Origin: Limnobaculum eriocheiris
GTDB lineage: Bacteria; Pseudomonadota; Gammaproteobacteria; Enterobacterales; Enterobacteriaceae
Assembly: GCF_021010575.1 (NCBI RefSeq)
Contig: NZ_JAJNAG010000001.1
Location: forward strand, 1-64,000
Length of the DNA stretch: 64,000 bases
Direction: 5' to 3'
In this document: piece by piece, positions 1 to 8,210 of the stretch
Numbering within the stretch: the first letter of the stretch is position 1
Layout: every line of letters starts with the position of its first letter
Notes under the pieces: generated by a model
Database searches by the model: none
Told to the model about the DNA's origin: nothing
The model's input: the letters and a program-made list of their open reading frames with translations, nothing else
Made by a program: the position numbers and the translations under genes

Positions 1-128
1 TTTGCGAACCCATCTTAAACGGTTGACCCGCAAGACTATCTGCTTCTCAAAGTCAGAAGAAATGCACGATAAGATCATCGGATGGTATCTGACGATCAAT
101 CATTACCACTAAATCTGCGTCACGACCC
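1..128 (+). mobile_element. Right end of an IS1-family insertion sequence
   Basis: The window opens inside an insertion sequence. It carries the last 36 codons of an IS1-type transposase (2-112) followed by a short tail. The element probably ends at about 128, where the outermost bases read as an inverted-repeat-like end (GGGTCGTGACGC on the minus strand). From 129 on, the minus strand codes for the N-terminus of a DpaA/YafK protein that stops matching exactly at this junction. The left end, and the target duplication expected for IS1, lie outside the window. The boundary is inferred from the loss of DpaA homology, not from seeing both ends. Confidence 0.75.
2..112 (+). CDS. IS1 transposase (InsB-like), C-terminal fragment
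   Basis: Partial gene, cut by the window edge. The reading frame starting at base 2 gives 36 residues ending in TAA. They align with the C-terminus of IS1 InsB: arginine/lysine-rich [15 protein letters not shown], then [11 protein letters not shown], then NHYH, against the family's ARLGRKSLSFSKSVELHD and IGHYLNIKHYQ. This tail follows the DDE catalytic domain, which lies upstream of the window. Whether the whole transposase is intact cannot be judged. It matters here because its insertion interrupts the neighbouring dpaA homologue. Confidence 0.75.
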   Translation: MRTHLKRLTRKTICFSKSEEMHDKIIGWYLTINHYH

Positions 129-302
129 AAGTTTATGCTCTTCTTTAATGATACGTATATATACCGGAAGGCCTAATAATCTCTGTTTTTCTGATGCTGT
201 GATAGTGCGCTTGGTTACTGGTATAGCCTGTGATTCTGCGGTTGAATAAAAGGATACTGATGACAATAACAATACGCTGAGCAGAAATAAGAATTTGCTC
301 AT
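129..302 (-). pseudogene. dpaA: L,D-transpeptidase-family DpaA (YafK) N-terminal remnant, disrupted by IS1
   Basis: The minus strand encodes a signal peptide (MSKFLFLLSVLLLSSVSFYS) followed by SEKQRLLGLPVYIRIIKEEHKL. This matches the start of E. coli YafK/DpaA, whose mature part begins QQLMGSPVYIQIFKEERTL. The family enzyme is about 245 residues and detaches Braun lipoprotein from peptidoglycan through a YkuD catalytic domain. Here only about 58 residues remain before the IS1 end, so the catalytic domain is separated from its start and signal peptide. An in-frame stop follows two codons into the IS. In E. coli yafK also lies near dinB, which supports the assignment. The rest of the gene should lie left of the window beyond the IS. 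Confidence 0.7.
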
Positions 303-476
303 TTGTGTCCCTGCTGTTAATTATATAAACTTACCTGTTAATGAAATATAAATTGATGCTGTTTTAATCAATTTATTTCCGGTTAGTGTAATTGGAATGA
401 GCCGGGATAAATAATATTTTTATATGACAATGTGTTATTTTTTGTTTTTTATAATATACATATTAAGGTGTTTATT

Positions 477-1502
477 TTGAATGTTGTCTCTAATCTATTG
501 ATGCGATTATTGGTTTTTATAACAGTGTTTTATATTTCAGGATGTGAACCACAACAGTTTTCTATTAATGGAAAAACGATGGGGACTTATTATTCAATAA
601 AATATATTGAAAACTCAAAATCACCTGAACGTGCTGAATTACAAAAACAAATTGACATCTTATTAGAAAATGTCAATAACCAGATGTCTACTTACCGGCC
701 AGAGTCTGAATTAAGTCGATTTAATCAATATCGTAATATTAATCAGGTCGTTTCTGTTTCAACAGCAACAATAAAAGTGATCAATGAAGCAAGGCGAATA
801 AATCAGCTCACTCAGGGCGCTTTAGATATTAGCGTTGGGCCTTTGGTTAATCTTTGGGGATTTGGACCAGAAAAGCATAAAGACCAGCTTCCCTCAAATG
901 CAGAACTACAACAGCGTAAAACCTGGGTAGGTATGGATAAGTTAAAAGTAGAAGCTAATGGTCTGATTAAGATGATTCCTGAACTCTATCTCGATCTTTC
1001 TGCCATTGCGAAAGGTTATGGTGTGGATGTGGTGGCGGAGTATCTGGAGTCGATAGGAATTAATAACTATCTGGTGGATATTGGTGGCGAAGTACGAACC
1101 AAAGGGGTGAACGACCGTCAACAGCCATGGCGTATTGCCATTGAAAAGCCAGCCGCAGGTATTGAGCAAACGGCACAGGAGGTGATTGCACCGGGAGATA
1201 TGTCTGTTGCAACTTCGGGAAATTACCGCAATTACTTTGAAGTAAACGGTGTTCGTTACTCCCACACCATTGATCCGCGGACCGGCTGGCCAGTTTCTAA
1301 TGACATAGTTTCGGTGACGGTGCTCAGTCCCTCCTGTATGACGGCTGATGGATTCTCAACGGCTATTGGCGTGTTAGGACTGAAGAAGGGAATGGAACTG
1401 GCGAATCAGCAGCAACTAGCGGTGATGATCATCACCCAGTCAGATTCGGGATTTACTGAACACTATTCAGAGACATTTAAGCAAAAAATAATAACTCCTT
1501 GA
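477..1502 (+). CDS. apbE: FAD:protein FMN transferase, lipoprotein
   Basis: ApbE covalently attaches FMN from FAD to threonine residues of periplasmic flavoproteins such as Nqr/Rnf subunits. The protein has a lipoprotein signal ending in a lipobox (YISGC). The family motifs follow: GKTMGTYYSIKY near the N-terminus, QMSTYRPESELSRFN, the glycine-rich VGPLVNLWGFGPE, DLSAIAKGYGVD, a VDIGGEV segment, and SHTIDPRTGWPV towards the C-terminus. The start is uncertain. A TTG at 477 has an AAGGTG ribosome site 6 bases upstream; a GTG at 432 and an ATG at 501 are also in frame, and the lipobox favours one of the two shorter forms. It stands alone between dpaA and dinB. Confidence 0.85.
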   Translation: MNVVSNLLMRLLVFITVFYISGCEPQQFSINGKTMGTYYSIKYIENSKSPERAELQKQIDILLENVNNQMSTYRPESELSRFNQYRNINQVVSVSTATIKVINEARRINQLTQGALDISVGPLVNLWGFGPEKHKDQLPSNAELQQRKTWVGMDKLKVEANGLIKMIPELYLDLSAIAKGYGVDVVAEYLESIGINNYLVDIGGEVRTKGVNDRQQPWRIAIEKPAAGIEQTAQEVIAPGDMSVATSGNYRNYFEVNGVRYSHTIDPRTGWPVSNDIVSVTVLSPSCMTADGFSTAIGVLGLKKGMELANQQQLAVMIITQSDSGFTEHYSETFKQKIITP

Positions 1503-1540
1503 TTCTCCAATGCTCATTTTGCTTGAGAGATAGCACCTGA

Positions 1541-1560
1541 TTATGTATATTTATACAGTA
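1541..1560 (+). promoter_or_regulatory. LexA-like SOS box upstream of dinB
   Basis: The sequence ATGT-N8-ACAG at 1543-1558, with an AT-only spacer and flanking T/A, matches the LexA consensus CTGT-N8-ACAG with one mismatch in the first base. It lies 22 bases before the GTG start of dinB. dinB is a known LexA-regulated gene in E. coli. Binding is inferred. Confidence 0.55.
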
Positions 1561-1580
1561 TTTTGTGGTGGGAGTATGAC

Positions 1581-2636
1581 GTGCGTAAAATCATACATAT
1601 TGATATGGATTGCTTTTATGCAGCCGTAGAAATGCGCGACGACCCTTCGTTGGTCAATATCCCTATGGCTGTTGGTGGCCGCAGGGAGCAGCGTGGAGTT
1701 ATTAGCACGGCTAACTATATTGCCCGCCGCTATGGTGTTCATAGCGCCATGCCGGTCGCTCAGGCACTAAAATTATGCCCTAATCTTAAGGTATTACCCG
1801 GGCGAATGGAGGTATATAAAGATATCTCCAGACAAATTCAGTGCATATTTCAACGCTACACCTCTGTTATTGAGCCACTCTCTCTGGATGAAGCCTATCT
1901 GGATGTGACTGATTGCCCAATGTTCAACGGTTCCGCCACCTTAATTGCTCAGGATATTCGAGCCGCTATTTATCAGGAGCTAAAATTAACGGCATCAGCC
2001 GGGGTAGCATCCATTAAGTTTTTGGCAAAAATAGCCTCGGATATTAATAAACCCAACGGTCAGTTTGTTATTGCGCCCAATAAGATAGGGGAGTTTTTAT
2101 CAACTCTGCCGTTGACGAAGATCTCTGGTGTTGGTTCCGTAACCGGTAAAAAGCTGGCTGATTTAGGTTTACATACCTGCAAAGATGTTCAGAAGTTTGA
2201 TTTAGCTACCTTACTCAATCGGTTTGGCAAGTTCGGGCGGATTTTATATGAACGCTGCAATGGTATCGATCCCCGTGAAGTTTGTAGCGATCGGCAACGT
2301 AAATCAATTGGCGTGGAAACGACGCTATCGGAAGACATTCATGATTGGCAAAGCTGCCTGAATGTTATTGAGCGTCTGTATCCGGAACTGGAGCGTCGTT
2401 TGGGTCATGTAAGGCCCGATTTGCGTATTGCCCGGCAGGGAGTAAAGCTGAAATTTAATGATTTTCAGCAAACCACTCAGGAGCATGTCTGGCAAAAGCT
2501 CGACAGAAGCGATCTGTTAACCGTGGCAGAGCAGGTCTGGCAGGAACGACGCCAGAATCGGGGTGTCCGGCTGGTAGGCTTACATGTAACGTTGGTGGAC
2601 CCCCAGATAGAAAAACAATTGGCGCTTTTCTCGTAA
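1581..2636 (+). CDS. dinB: DNA polymerase IV
   Basis: Y-family translesion polymerase induced by DNA damage. It copies past minor-groove guanine adducts and can produce frameshifts. The N-terminus RKIIHIDMDCFYAAVEMRD carries the first catalytic aspartate and the steric-gate FY pair. The palm motif SLDEAYLDVTD supplies the other catalytic Asp/Glu. The little-finger region follows, with the FQQTTQEHVW segment near residue 300. GTG at 1581 is preferred because it gives 351 residues, the E. coli length, and follows a GGTGGGAG ribosome site; a TTG 18 bases upstream is less likely. The C-terminus ends QLALFS, a plausible beta-clamp binding peptide (QLxLF). Confidence 0.95.
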   Translation: MRKIIHIDMDCFYAAVEMRDDPSLVNIPMAVGGRREQRGVISTANYIARRYGVHSAMPVAQALKLCPNLKVLPGRMEVYKDISRQIQCIFQRYTSVIEPLSLDEAYLDVTDCPMFNGSATLIAQDIRAAIYQELKLTASAGVASIKFLAKIASDINKPNGQFVIAPNKIGEFLSTLPLTKISGVGSVTGKKLADLGLHTCKDVQKFDLATLLNRFGKFGRILYERCNGIDPREVCSDRQRKSIGVETTLSEDIHDWQSCLNVIERLYPELERRLGHVRPDLRIARQGVKLKFNDFQQTTQEHVWQKLDRSDLLTVAEQVWQERRQNRGVRLVGLHVTLVDPQIEKQLALFS

Positions 2637-2685
2637 TGGTTCAAATGAGTGGCGCTGGTTGAGCGGTTTTACTGTTCTTCAGTCA

Positions 2686-2719
2686 AAAAATAACGGCGGA
2701 TATTCCGCCGTTATTTTTA
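2686..2719. terminator. Bidirectional terminator between dinB and pepD
   Basis: A 15-bp perfect stem (AAAAATAACGGCGGA with its complement) around a TAT loop, with an A tract on one side and a T tract on the other. It can therefore end transcription of both convergent genes. Confidence 0.85.
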
Positions 2720-2730
2720 CATGATGAAAA

Positions 2731-4191
2731 TTAATTGCGTTCCGGAATTGATTTCAATACCTGAGTCAGCAACTGCCAGTAACGGCCAACGCTGGCAATA
2801 TGGACTTGCTCGTCGGGTGAATGCGCACCGGTGATGGTTGGTCCAATAGAAACCATATCCATTTCAGGGTAAGGGCGCTTAAACAGGCCACATTCCAGAC
2901 CGGCGTGGATAACCATAATATGAGGCGTAGTGTCGAACAGCTTCTTATAGCTTTCACGCACTAAATTCATAACGGGTGAAGCAGGGTCTGGCTGCCAGCC
3001 AGGGTAACCGCCTTTAGCGTTAACGTCAGCACCGGCTAATTCGCCCAGAGAGGTTAGCACTTCAACGACATACTCTTTACCACTGTCGATTAATGAACGA
3101 ATCAGATAAAGAACCTGAGCATGATCCTGCTCGGTACTCACCACACCAACATTCAGAGAAGTTTCTACCACACCTTTAACGGAATCACTCATGCGAACCA
3201 CACCGTTAGGGCTGGCATTAATTAAACCGATCAGACGTGACTGGCTATCCAGTGTCAGAGCTTGTAAACCGCATTCTGTTGGTTCAACCAGCAATACCAT
3301 ATTTTTCTCAACGGTAGCCAGTTCATGATTCAGCAGTGCCAGATAATCGGCCCCGGCTTTTTTCAGTGCTTCTACATTTGCTGCTGGCAGGCTTAATACC
3401 GCGGTGGCTTCACGTGGAATGGCATTACGCAAGGTTCCACCATTAAAAGAGAGCAGGCGAATTTGTAGTGCTTTAGCATGGGTTGTCAGAAAACGAGCCA
3501 TCAGCTTGTTAGCATTGCCTAAACCCAGATGGATATCACCGCCAGAGTGACCGCCTTTTAACCCTTTTAAGGAGAGTTTAAACAGCTGGTTACCGGCAGA
3601 TACTGCTTCGCGTGTAAGCGGTAATCTTGTAATACAGTCCACGCCACCGGCGCAGCCCATATAGATTTCACCTTCCGTTTCGGAGTCGGTGTTAATCAGA
3701 ATTTCACTTTGTAACCAGTTTGGTTGCAGGCCGAAAGCGCCATCCATACCGGTTTCTTCGGTCATGGTTAACAGGACTTCAATTGGACCGTGAGTTAAGG
3801 TGTCATCAGATAACACTGCCAGAGCAGAAGCCATACCAATACCATTGTCTGCTCCCAGCGTAGTACCACGGGCTTTTAGCCATTGACCATCTACGTAAGG
3901 TTGGATCGGGTCTTTTTCGAAATCGTGCTCGGTGTCATTATTCTTTTGTGGAACCATATCCAGGTGAGCCTGTAAAACCACAGACTTACTATTTTCCATA
4001 CCCGGAGTGGCTGGTTTGCGGATCAATATATTGCCGACAGCATCGCGTTCAGCGTGTAATTTTTTTTCTTTCGCCCAATTAACAATGTATTGCGCTAAGG
4101 CTTCTTCATGTTTAGAGGGATGGGGAATTGAGCAAATCTTTGCGAAGTGTTGCCATAGATGATGTGGCGAAAGTTGAGCTAAATCAGACAC
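2731..4191 (-). CDS. pepD: Cytosolic aminoacyl-histidine dipeptidase (peptidase D)
   Basis: M20-family zinc dipeptidase that cleaves unblocked dipeptides such as carnosine-type Xaa-His. At 486 residues it has the E. coli length (485). Metal and catalytic motifs are visible: QAHLDMVPQKN (His ligand and catalytic Asp), GADNGIGMA (bridging Asp), TMTEETGMDGAFGL (general base and ligand Glu), NTDSETEGEIYMG, and a C-terminal HAGLECGLF. The lid domain includes KGGHSGGDIHLG. No signal peptide, consistent with a cytoplasmic enzyme. It converges with dinB and diverges from the peroxidase gene across a 307-base spacer. Confidence 0.95.
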   Translation of the reverse strand: MSDLAQLSPHHLWQHFAKICSIPHPSKHEEALAQYIVNWAKEKKLHAERDAVGNILIRKPATPGMENSKSVVLQAHLDMVPQKNNDTEHDFEKDPIQPYVDGQWLKARGTTLGADNGIGMASALAVLSDDTLTHGPIEVLLTMTEETGMDGAFGLQPNWLQSEILINTDSETEGEIYMGCAGGVDCITRLPLTREAVSAGNQLFKLSLKGLKGGHSGGDIHLGLGNANKLMARFLTTHAKALQIRLLSFNGGTLRNAIPREATAVLSLPAANVEALKKAGADYLALLNHELATVEKNMVLLVEPTECGLQALTLDSQSRLIGLINASPNGVVRMSDSVKGVVETSLNVGVVSTEQDHAQVLYLIRSLIDSGKEYVVEVLTSLGELAGADVNAKGGYPGWQPDPASPVMNLVRESYKKLFDTTPHIMVIHAGLECGLFKRPYPEMDMVSIGPTITGAHSPDEQVHIASVGRYWQLLTQVLKSIPERN

Positions 4192-4498
4192 GATAAGTCT
4201 CCTGTAACAATCTTCTGGTCAGCGGCGAGGAGTGCCGGGGCTGTTATCAATAAGATTAGGGTAACAATAACATGGTTTTTTTAATTTCTTCTGCAACAGA
4301 ATAACATCGAAAGTGTAGAATTTGACGTATATATCGTGTCGTTTGTCTATATTTTACTCTTTTTCTCTCTGCTTATGGGAAGACGGGTAGAATATTAGCC
4401 GTTACCAGAGTGCAACAATGGCTGTTTAACATGACACAACAGAATACGCAGTTATTCACTATAATAGGTGTTAATCAACTGACTTACCGGAGCGTTCT
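4192..4498. other. Divergent intergenic region pepD / glutathione peroxidase
   Basis: 307 bases with no gene. A TATAAT hexamer at 4460-4465, 33 bases before the peroxidase start, could be its -10 box, but no good -35 box lies at the right distance. An AT-rich stretch around 4320-4370 may hold the pepD promoter. No repeat or structured RNA was recognised. Confidence 0.4.
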
Positions 4499-4999
4499 GT
4501 GCTGAATCCATTATTTTCCATTCCGCTGGTTAATATTCATGGTGAAACAAAAAACATGGGAGATTTTGCCACTAAAGCTATTTTGGTGGTTAATACAGCC
4601 AGTGAATGTGGTTTTACACCACAGTATGAGGAGTTGGAACAGTTGTGGCAGCGCCATAAGTCTCAGGGATTGATGATACTGGGATTTCCCTGTAATCAGT
4701 TTGGGCAGCAGGAGAAAGGCAGCAATCAGGATATTGAAGCCTTTTGTCAGCTTAACTATGGTGTCAGTTTTCCCATGTTTGCCAAAATTGAAGTCAACGG
4801 TTCTGATGCACACCCTCTGTTTTGTTATCTCAAGTCACAGGCTCCGGGATTACTGGGACATCAGGCGATTAAATGGAACTTTACTAAATTTCTGATTAGT
4901 GACGAAGGGCATAAGATAGAACGCTTTGCTCCTGTGACAAAACCACTGGCACTGGAAGAGAAAATAACCCAAATACTGGCGAGTTCCGCAACGGGTTAA
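4499..4999 (+). CDS. Glutathione peroxidase family protein
   Basis: Thiol peroxidase of the GPx family, 166 residues, probably cytosolic. The peroxidatic cysteine sits in [15 protein letters not shown]. The Gln and Trp of the catalytic set are in [11 protein letters not shown] and [10 protein letters not shown], with [11 protein letters not shown] between them. E. coli BtuE (183 residues) has an insertion before the WNF motif that is absent here, so this is a shorter relative and I give no symbol. The cysteine in GFPCNQF is the usual candidate resolving residue in thioredoxin-linked members. Start is GTG, with CCGGAG 6 bases upstream. Confidence 0.88.
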   Translation: MLNPLFSIPLVNIHGETKNMGDFATKAILVVNTASECGFTPQYEELEQLWQRHKSQGLMILGFPCNQFGQQEKGSNQDIEAFCQLNYGVSFPMFAKIEVNGSDAHPLFCYLKSQAPGLLGHQAIKWNFTKFLISDEGHKIERFAPVTKPLALEEKITQILASSATG

Positions 5000-5152
5000 T
5001 CTGACCGAACCAATGTGCATTTGAGACAATTAGTTTATTTTTCTCTGATATAACCGCTGGTTTTTATCGACGCGTCTCTTTATAATCTGCTGCAACTTTT
5101 TTCCCCCTGATTATTATAGAAGCCATTATTTACTGGCTGGGATTCGATTTAT

Positions 5153-5611
5153 ATGAGCGAAAAATACGTCGTCACTTGGGATATGTTGCAAATTGAAGCC
5201 CGTAAGCTTGCCCGTCGCTTACTGCCGAAAGAACAATGGAAAGGTATCATTGCGGTCAGTCGCGGAGGTTTAGTACCCGCAGCGTTACTGGCACGCGAAT
5301 TAAGCATTCGTTATGTGGATACCGTTTGTATCTCCAGCTATGACCATGATAATCAGCGTGAAATGAAAATACTGAAGTGTGCTGAAGGTGATGGTGAAGG
5401 CTTTATTGTGATTGACGATTTAGTGGATACCGGTAGTACTGCTAAAGCTATTCGCGATATGTACCCAAAAGCTCACTTTGTGACTATTTTCGCTAAACCT
5501 GCGGGTAAGCCACTGGTAGATGACTATGTGGTTGATATTCCACAGGACACCTGGATTGAGCAGCCGTGGGATATGGGCGTGGAATTTGTGAAGCCGATTG
5601 GCGATTGCTGA
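5153..5611 (+). CDS. gpt: Xanthine-guanine phosphoribosyltransferase
   Basis: Purine salvage enzyme that transfers ribose-5-phosphate from PRPP to guanine, xanthine and, less well, hypoxanthine. The 152 residues equal E. coli Gpt in length and are very similar throughout. Visible landmarks are the [18 protein letters not shown] segment, the PRPP-binding loop [14 protein letters not shown] near residues 85-100, and the [12 protein letters not shown] segment near the C-terminus that helps hold the base. A TATAAT at 5081-5086 is a possible -10 box. A strong terminator follows, shared with the convergent RraA-like gene. Confidence 0.97.
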   Translation: MSEKYVVTWDMLQIEARKLARRLLPKEQWKGIIAVSRGGLVPAALLARELSIRYVDTVCISSYDHDNQREMKILKCAEGDGEGFIVIDDLVDTGSTAKAIRDMYPKAHFVTIFAKPAGKPLVDDYVVDIPQDTWIEQPWDMGVEFVKPIGDC

Positions 5612-5626
5612 TACGTCTGTTCTGAT

Positions 5627-5654
5627 ACAAAGCCCGGTTAATACCGGGCTTTGT
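5627..5654. terminator. Bidirectional terminator between gpt and rraA-like gene
   Basis: A 12-bp perfect stem ACAAAGCCCGGT / ACCGGGCTTTGT with a TAAT loop, followed by a T-rich run. It sits 15 bases after the gpt stop and 19 bases before the stop of the opposing gene. Confidence 0.85.
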
Positions 5655-5673
5655 TATTTTATGGCTATGACTG

Positions 5674-6162
5674 TCAGGCTGGATTAAGAATGATGATACC
5701 GTCGTCGTCAGCATAGATATAGTCGCCTTCTCTGATTATCTGACCGGCGAATTCGACGGGCTCTCCCGTAGTGCCTGCTGATTTCTGAGCGGAACGTAAT
5801 GGGATGGTCCCAAGCGCTTTAATCCCAATGAGTATTTGAGCCAGTTCGGCTTTATCACGGATATAGCCGTAAATAATTGCGCCCTGCCAGCCATTGTTAA
5901 TCAGATTTGCTGCCAGATTATCTCCCAACAGAGCGCAGCGGGCGCTTCCTCCTCCGTCTACCACCATAATTCTGCCGTTACCCGGCGTTAAACTGAGGCT
6001 TTTTACCAGAGAGTTATCTTCAAAACATGTTACCGTGGCTACGGGGCCATGAAATTCAGTTTTTCCACCAAAGTCAGTGAAAAGTGGTGCAAATACCCGA
6101 ACGCGGTCGCTAAAGGCATCACACAGATCGGCGACTTTGGTGATGTGATTGTGGCTACCCAT
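5674..6162 (-). CDS. RraA-family protein, probable 4-hydroxy-4-methyl-2-oxoglutarate aldolase type
   Basis: 162 residues of the RraA/HMG-aldolase fold. It resembles E. coli RraA (FEDNSLVKSL, RIMVVDGGGSARCALLGD, GDYIYADDDGIIIL), the RNase E inhibitor. However, it has D-X20-R-D, from the Asp of LLGDN to the Arg-Asp of YGYIRDKAEL. Class II HMG aldolases and oxaloacetate decarboxylases of this fold use that signature for Mg2+ and substrate, whereas E. coli RraA has Arg-Gln at that place. An aldolase/decarboxylase role is therefore more likely than RNase E control. It faces gpt and diverges from frsA, with no catabolic partner genes beside it. Confidence 0.8.
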   Translation of the reverse strand: MGSHNHITKVADLCDAFSDRVRVFAPLFTDFGGKTEFHGPVATVTCFEDNSLVKSLSLTPGNGRIMVVDGGGSARCALLGDNLAANLINNGWQGAIIYGYIRDKAELAQILIGIKALGTIPLRSAQKSAGTTGEPVEFAGQIIREGDYIYADDDGIIILNPA

Positions 6163-6390
6163 CTTTATTTTTCCTTGTATGAAAAAACATCACCGGAAAC
6201 ATAGCCTATTGCGTTTTAATATGCCATGACAAACTGAAGAATATTCTCAGGTAGCCGCAGCAAAAAGTAAGGCTGTGTAATTATCCAGTTGTTGACTTCA
6301 TCTGCTACCATTTATTGGGTACACTGATGAAATCATGTTATTCAGGCAGAGTGATAAACGTAAGCCTGTACCGGAGAGTGTTGCACTATC

Positions 6391-7638
6391 ATGCAAAAAG
6401 CTAATCTTTCAGAAGTGTTGTTTAAACCCTCTTTTAAACACCCGGAAACCTCAACGCTGGTTAAACGTATAGAACAAACGAATGCCAGTATCCAATCGTC
6501 GTTGGAAGGTGAGACTCAGTCCAACTGGTATCGTATGATTAACCGGGCTATCTGGTCCTGGCGTGGTATTGACCCTATCGAAGCAGAAGAAGTACTGGCA
6601 CGTATTGCAGCTTCCCCTAATGAACGAACGGATGAAGGTCTGTTAGATACGGTGGTTGGTTATCGGGGGGGGAACTGGATTTACGAGTGGGCGAAAGAGG
6701 GGATGATCTGGCAGAAAAAGGCATTAGATTTGGCCTGTGAAGACCCTCTGACAGCCGGAAATTATTGGCTGAAAGCCTCCCACTTTTATAGCGTTGCCAG
6801 TTATCCACATCTACGGGGCGATCAACTGGCAGAGCAGGCGGAGCTATTAGCCGATCGGGCTTATAAAGAAGCTGCAAACTATCTGCCTTTTGAATTGAAA
6901 TCTATCGATTTTAAAGTTGAGGGCGGCAACCTGACGGGCTTTTTGCATATTCCGTCTGAGGGAAAAGGGCCGCATCCTACGGTTTTATTGTGCGGAGGAT
7001 TGGATAACCTGCAAAACGATTATTATCCTCTGTTTGTGAATTATCTGGCACCAAAAGGTATTGCGATGCTGTGCATTGATTTACCTTCCCTTGGTTTTTC
7101 ATCACGCTGGACGCTTACTGAAGATACCAGTCTGCTTCATCAACAGGTACTTAATCAGCTGGATCAGGTACCCTGGATCGATCATCAACGCGTTGTGGCG
7201 TTGGGTATTCGATTTGGTGCTAACGTGGCGGTTCGCCTGGGCTATTTAGAATCACGCCGTTTGCGTGGTGTTGCCTGTCTGGGACCGATTGTTCACGATC
7301 TATTTGTGAATAAAGAGAGCCAGCTTCGGACGCCAATCGTCTATCGGGATATGATTGCCAGCCGTCTGAAGATGGATTCAGCCACCGATAATTTATTGCA
7401 TACGGAACTAAGTCGTTACTCACTGAAAACTCAGGGGCTGTTGGGGCGGCGCTGCCCAATCCCTATGTGTTCCGTGAGTTTCGAGAAGGATGTTTTCAGT
7501 CCACTATCAGAGTCAAAACTGATTGTTTCCTCTACCGGTGACGGTAAATTAATCAGCGTTGCATCGACCCCATTACTCAATAATTTAAATAGTGGACTGA
7601 CACAATTAAGCGAGTGGATTAATCAAAAATTGTGCTAA
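6391..7638 (+). CDS. frsA: Fermentation-respiration switch protein FrsA (esterase)
   Basis: 415-residue alpha/beta hydrolase-like protein (E. coli 414) that binds the glucose-specific EIIA of the PTS and shifts cells towards fermentation. The N-terminal half is helical. The hydrolase core begins near residue 185 (GHIPSEGKGPHPTVLLCGGLDNLQ-like region, with LCGGLDN as oxyanion loop). The nucleophile-elbow position reads GIRFGANVA instead of the usual G-x-S-x-G, as in other FrsA proteins, so classical serine hydrolase chemistry is doubtful. Start at 6391 follows CCGGAG at a longer than usual distance. In E. coli frsA also lies between gpt and crl. Confidence 0.92.
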   Translation: MQKANLSEVLFKPSFKHPETSTLVKRIEQTNASIQSSLEGETQSNWYRMINRAIWSWRGIDPIEAEEVLARIAASPNERTDEGLLDTVVGYRGGNWIYEWAKEGMIWQKKALDLACEDPLTAGNYWLKASHFYSVASYPHLRGDQLAEQAELLADRAYKEAANYLPFELKSIDFKVEGGNLTGFLHIPSEGKGPHPTVLLCGGLDNLQNDYYPLFVNYLAPKGIAMLCIDLPSLGFSSRWTLTEDTSLLHQQVLNQLDQVPWIDHQRVVALGIRFGANVAVRLGYLESRRLRGVACLGPIVHDLFVNKESQLRTPIVYRDMIASRLKMDSATDNLLHTELSRYSLKTQGLLGRRCPIPMCSVSFEKDVFSPLSESKLIVSSTGDGKLISVASTPLLNNLNSGLTQLSEWINQKLC

Positions 7639-7692
7639 TATCCCCGACGGCTGTTAACTGGTTGTTAAATTATAAATTACTGGGGCTACATC

Positions 7693-8097
7693 ATGCTATT
7701 AGCAAATGGTCATTCAAGAAACAAGTTGATTAAAGAATTTATCAGTCTGGGACCGTATATCAGGGAGTCTCAATGTAAAGGGAATCGCTATTTTTTTGAT
7801 TGTCTGGCTGTCTGCGTTAGCAACAAGCCAGCCCCGGAAAAGAGAGAGTTCTGGGGGTGGTGGATGGATATCGAAGCGGATGAACAGGGATTCACTTATC
7901 AGTACCAAATCGGGCTGTTTGATAAGCTCGGTGAGTGGCAGATAAAAACCATTAAGGATGAAGAGATTCAGCAGGAAGTTGAACAAAACTTGCGGTCTTT
8001 TCAGCAAAAACTTCAGGATTACCTGACATCAATTAAGCTAAGTATACGGCCTGTTCATACTGAAGGAGTAAAAAGTCCGGCTAAACTTTCAGTCTGA
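7693..8097 (+). CDS. crl: Sigma factor-binding protein Crl
   Basis: Crl binds the stationary-phase sigma factor RpoS and helps it associate with core RNA polymerase, raising expression of the general stress and curli regulons. The 134 residues match the E. coli protein along their length: LGPYIRESQCKGNRYFFDCLAVCV, then REFWGWWMDIEAD, FTYQYQIGLFDKLGEW. The Trp-rich FWGWWM motif and FDCLAVCV are the conserved core. It is monocistronic downstream of frsA and upstream of proB. E. coli has phoE between crl and proB; that gene is absent here. Confidence 0.95.
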   Translation: MLLANGHSRNKLIKEFISLGPYIRESQCKGNRYFFDCLAVCVSNKPAPEKREFWGWWMDIEADEQGFTYQYQIGLFDKLGEWQIKTIKDEEIQQEVEQNLRSFQQKLQDYLTSIKLSIRPVHTEGVKSPAKLSV

Positions 8098-8126
8098 TCA
8101 ATTTTTTCTCTAAATCTCACCTATTT

Positions 8127-8152
8127 CGCGTTATGCCTGTTGGCATAACGCG
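8127..8152. terminator. Perfect hairpin between crl and proB
   Basis: An 11-bp perfect stem CGCGTTATGCC / GGCATAACGCG with loop TGTT, 30 bases after the crl stop. No T tract follows on either strand, so it may act as a mRNA 3' stabiliser or a weak terminator rather than a standard intrinsic terminator. Confidence 0.5.
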
Positions 8153-8210
8153 TCACACCTGATAAAAAGGTTTCCTTGCATCCTTTCTTGATATTCAACG
8201 GCAGAACATT

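Noticed and set aside
60-131. A frameshifted continuation of the dpaA-side protein across 60-131 (minus strand, reading [13 protein letters not shown])
   Set aside because: The stretch does not match DpaA, and the opposite strand is clearly the IS1 transposase C-terminus, so the frame is an antisense coincidence.
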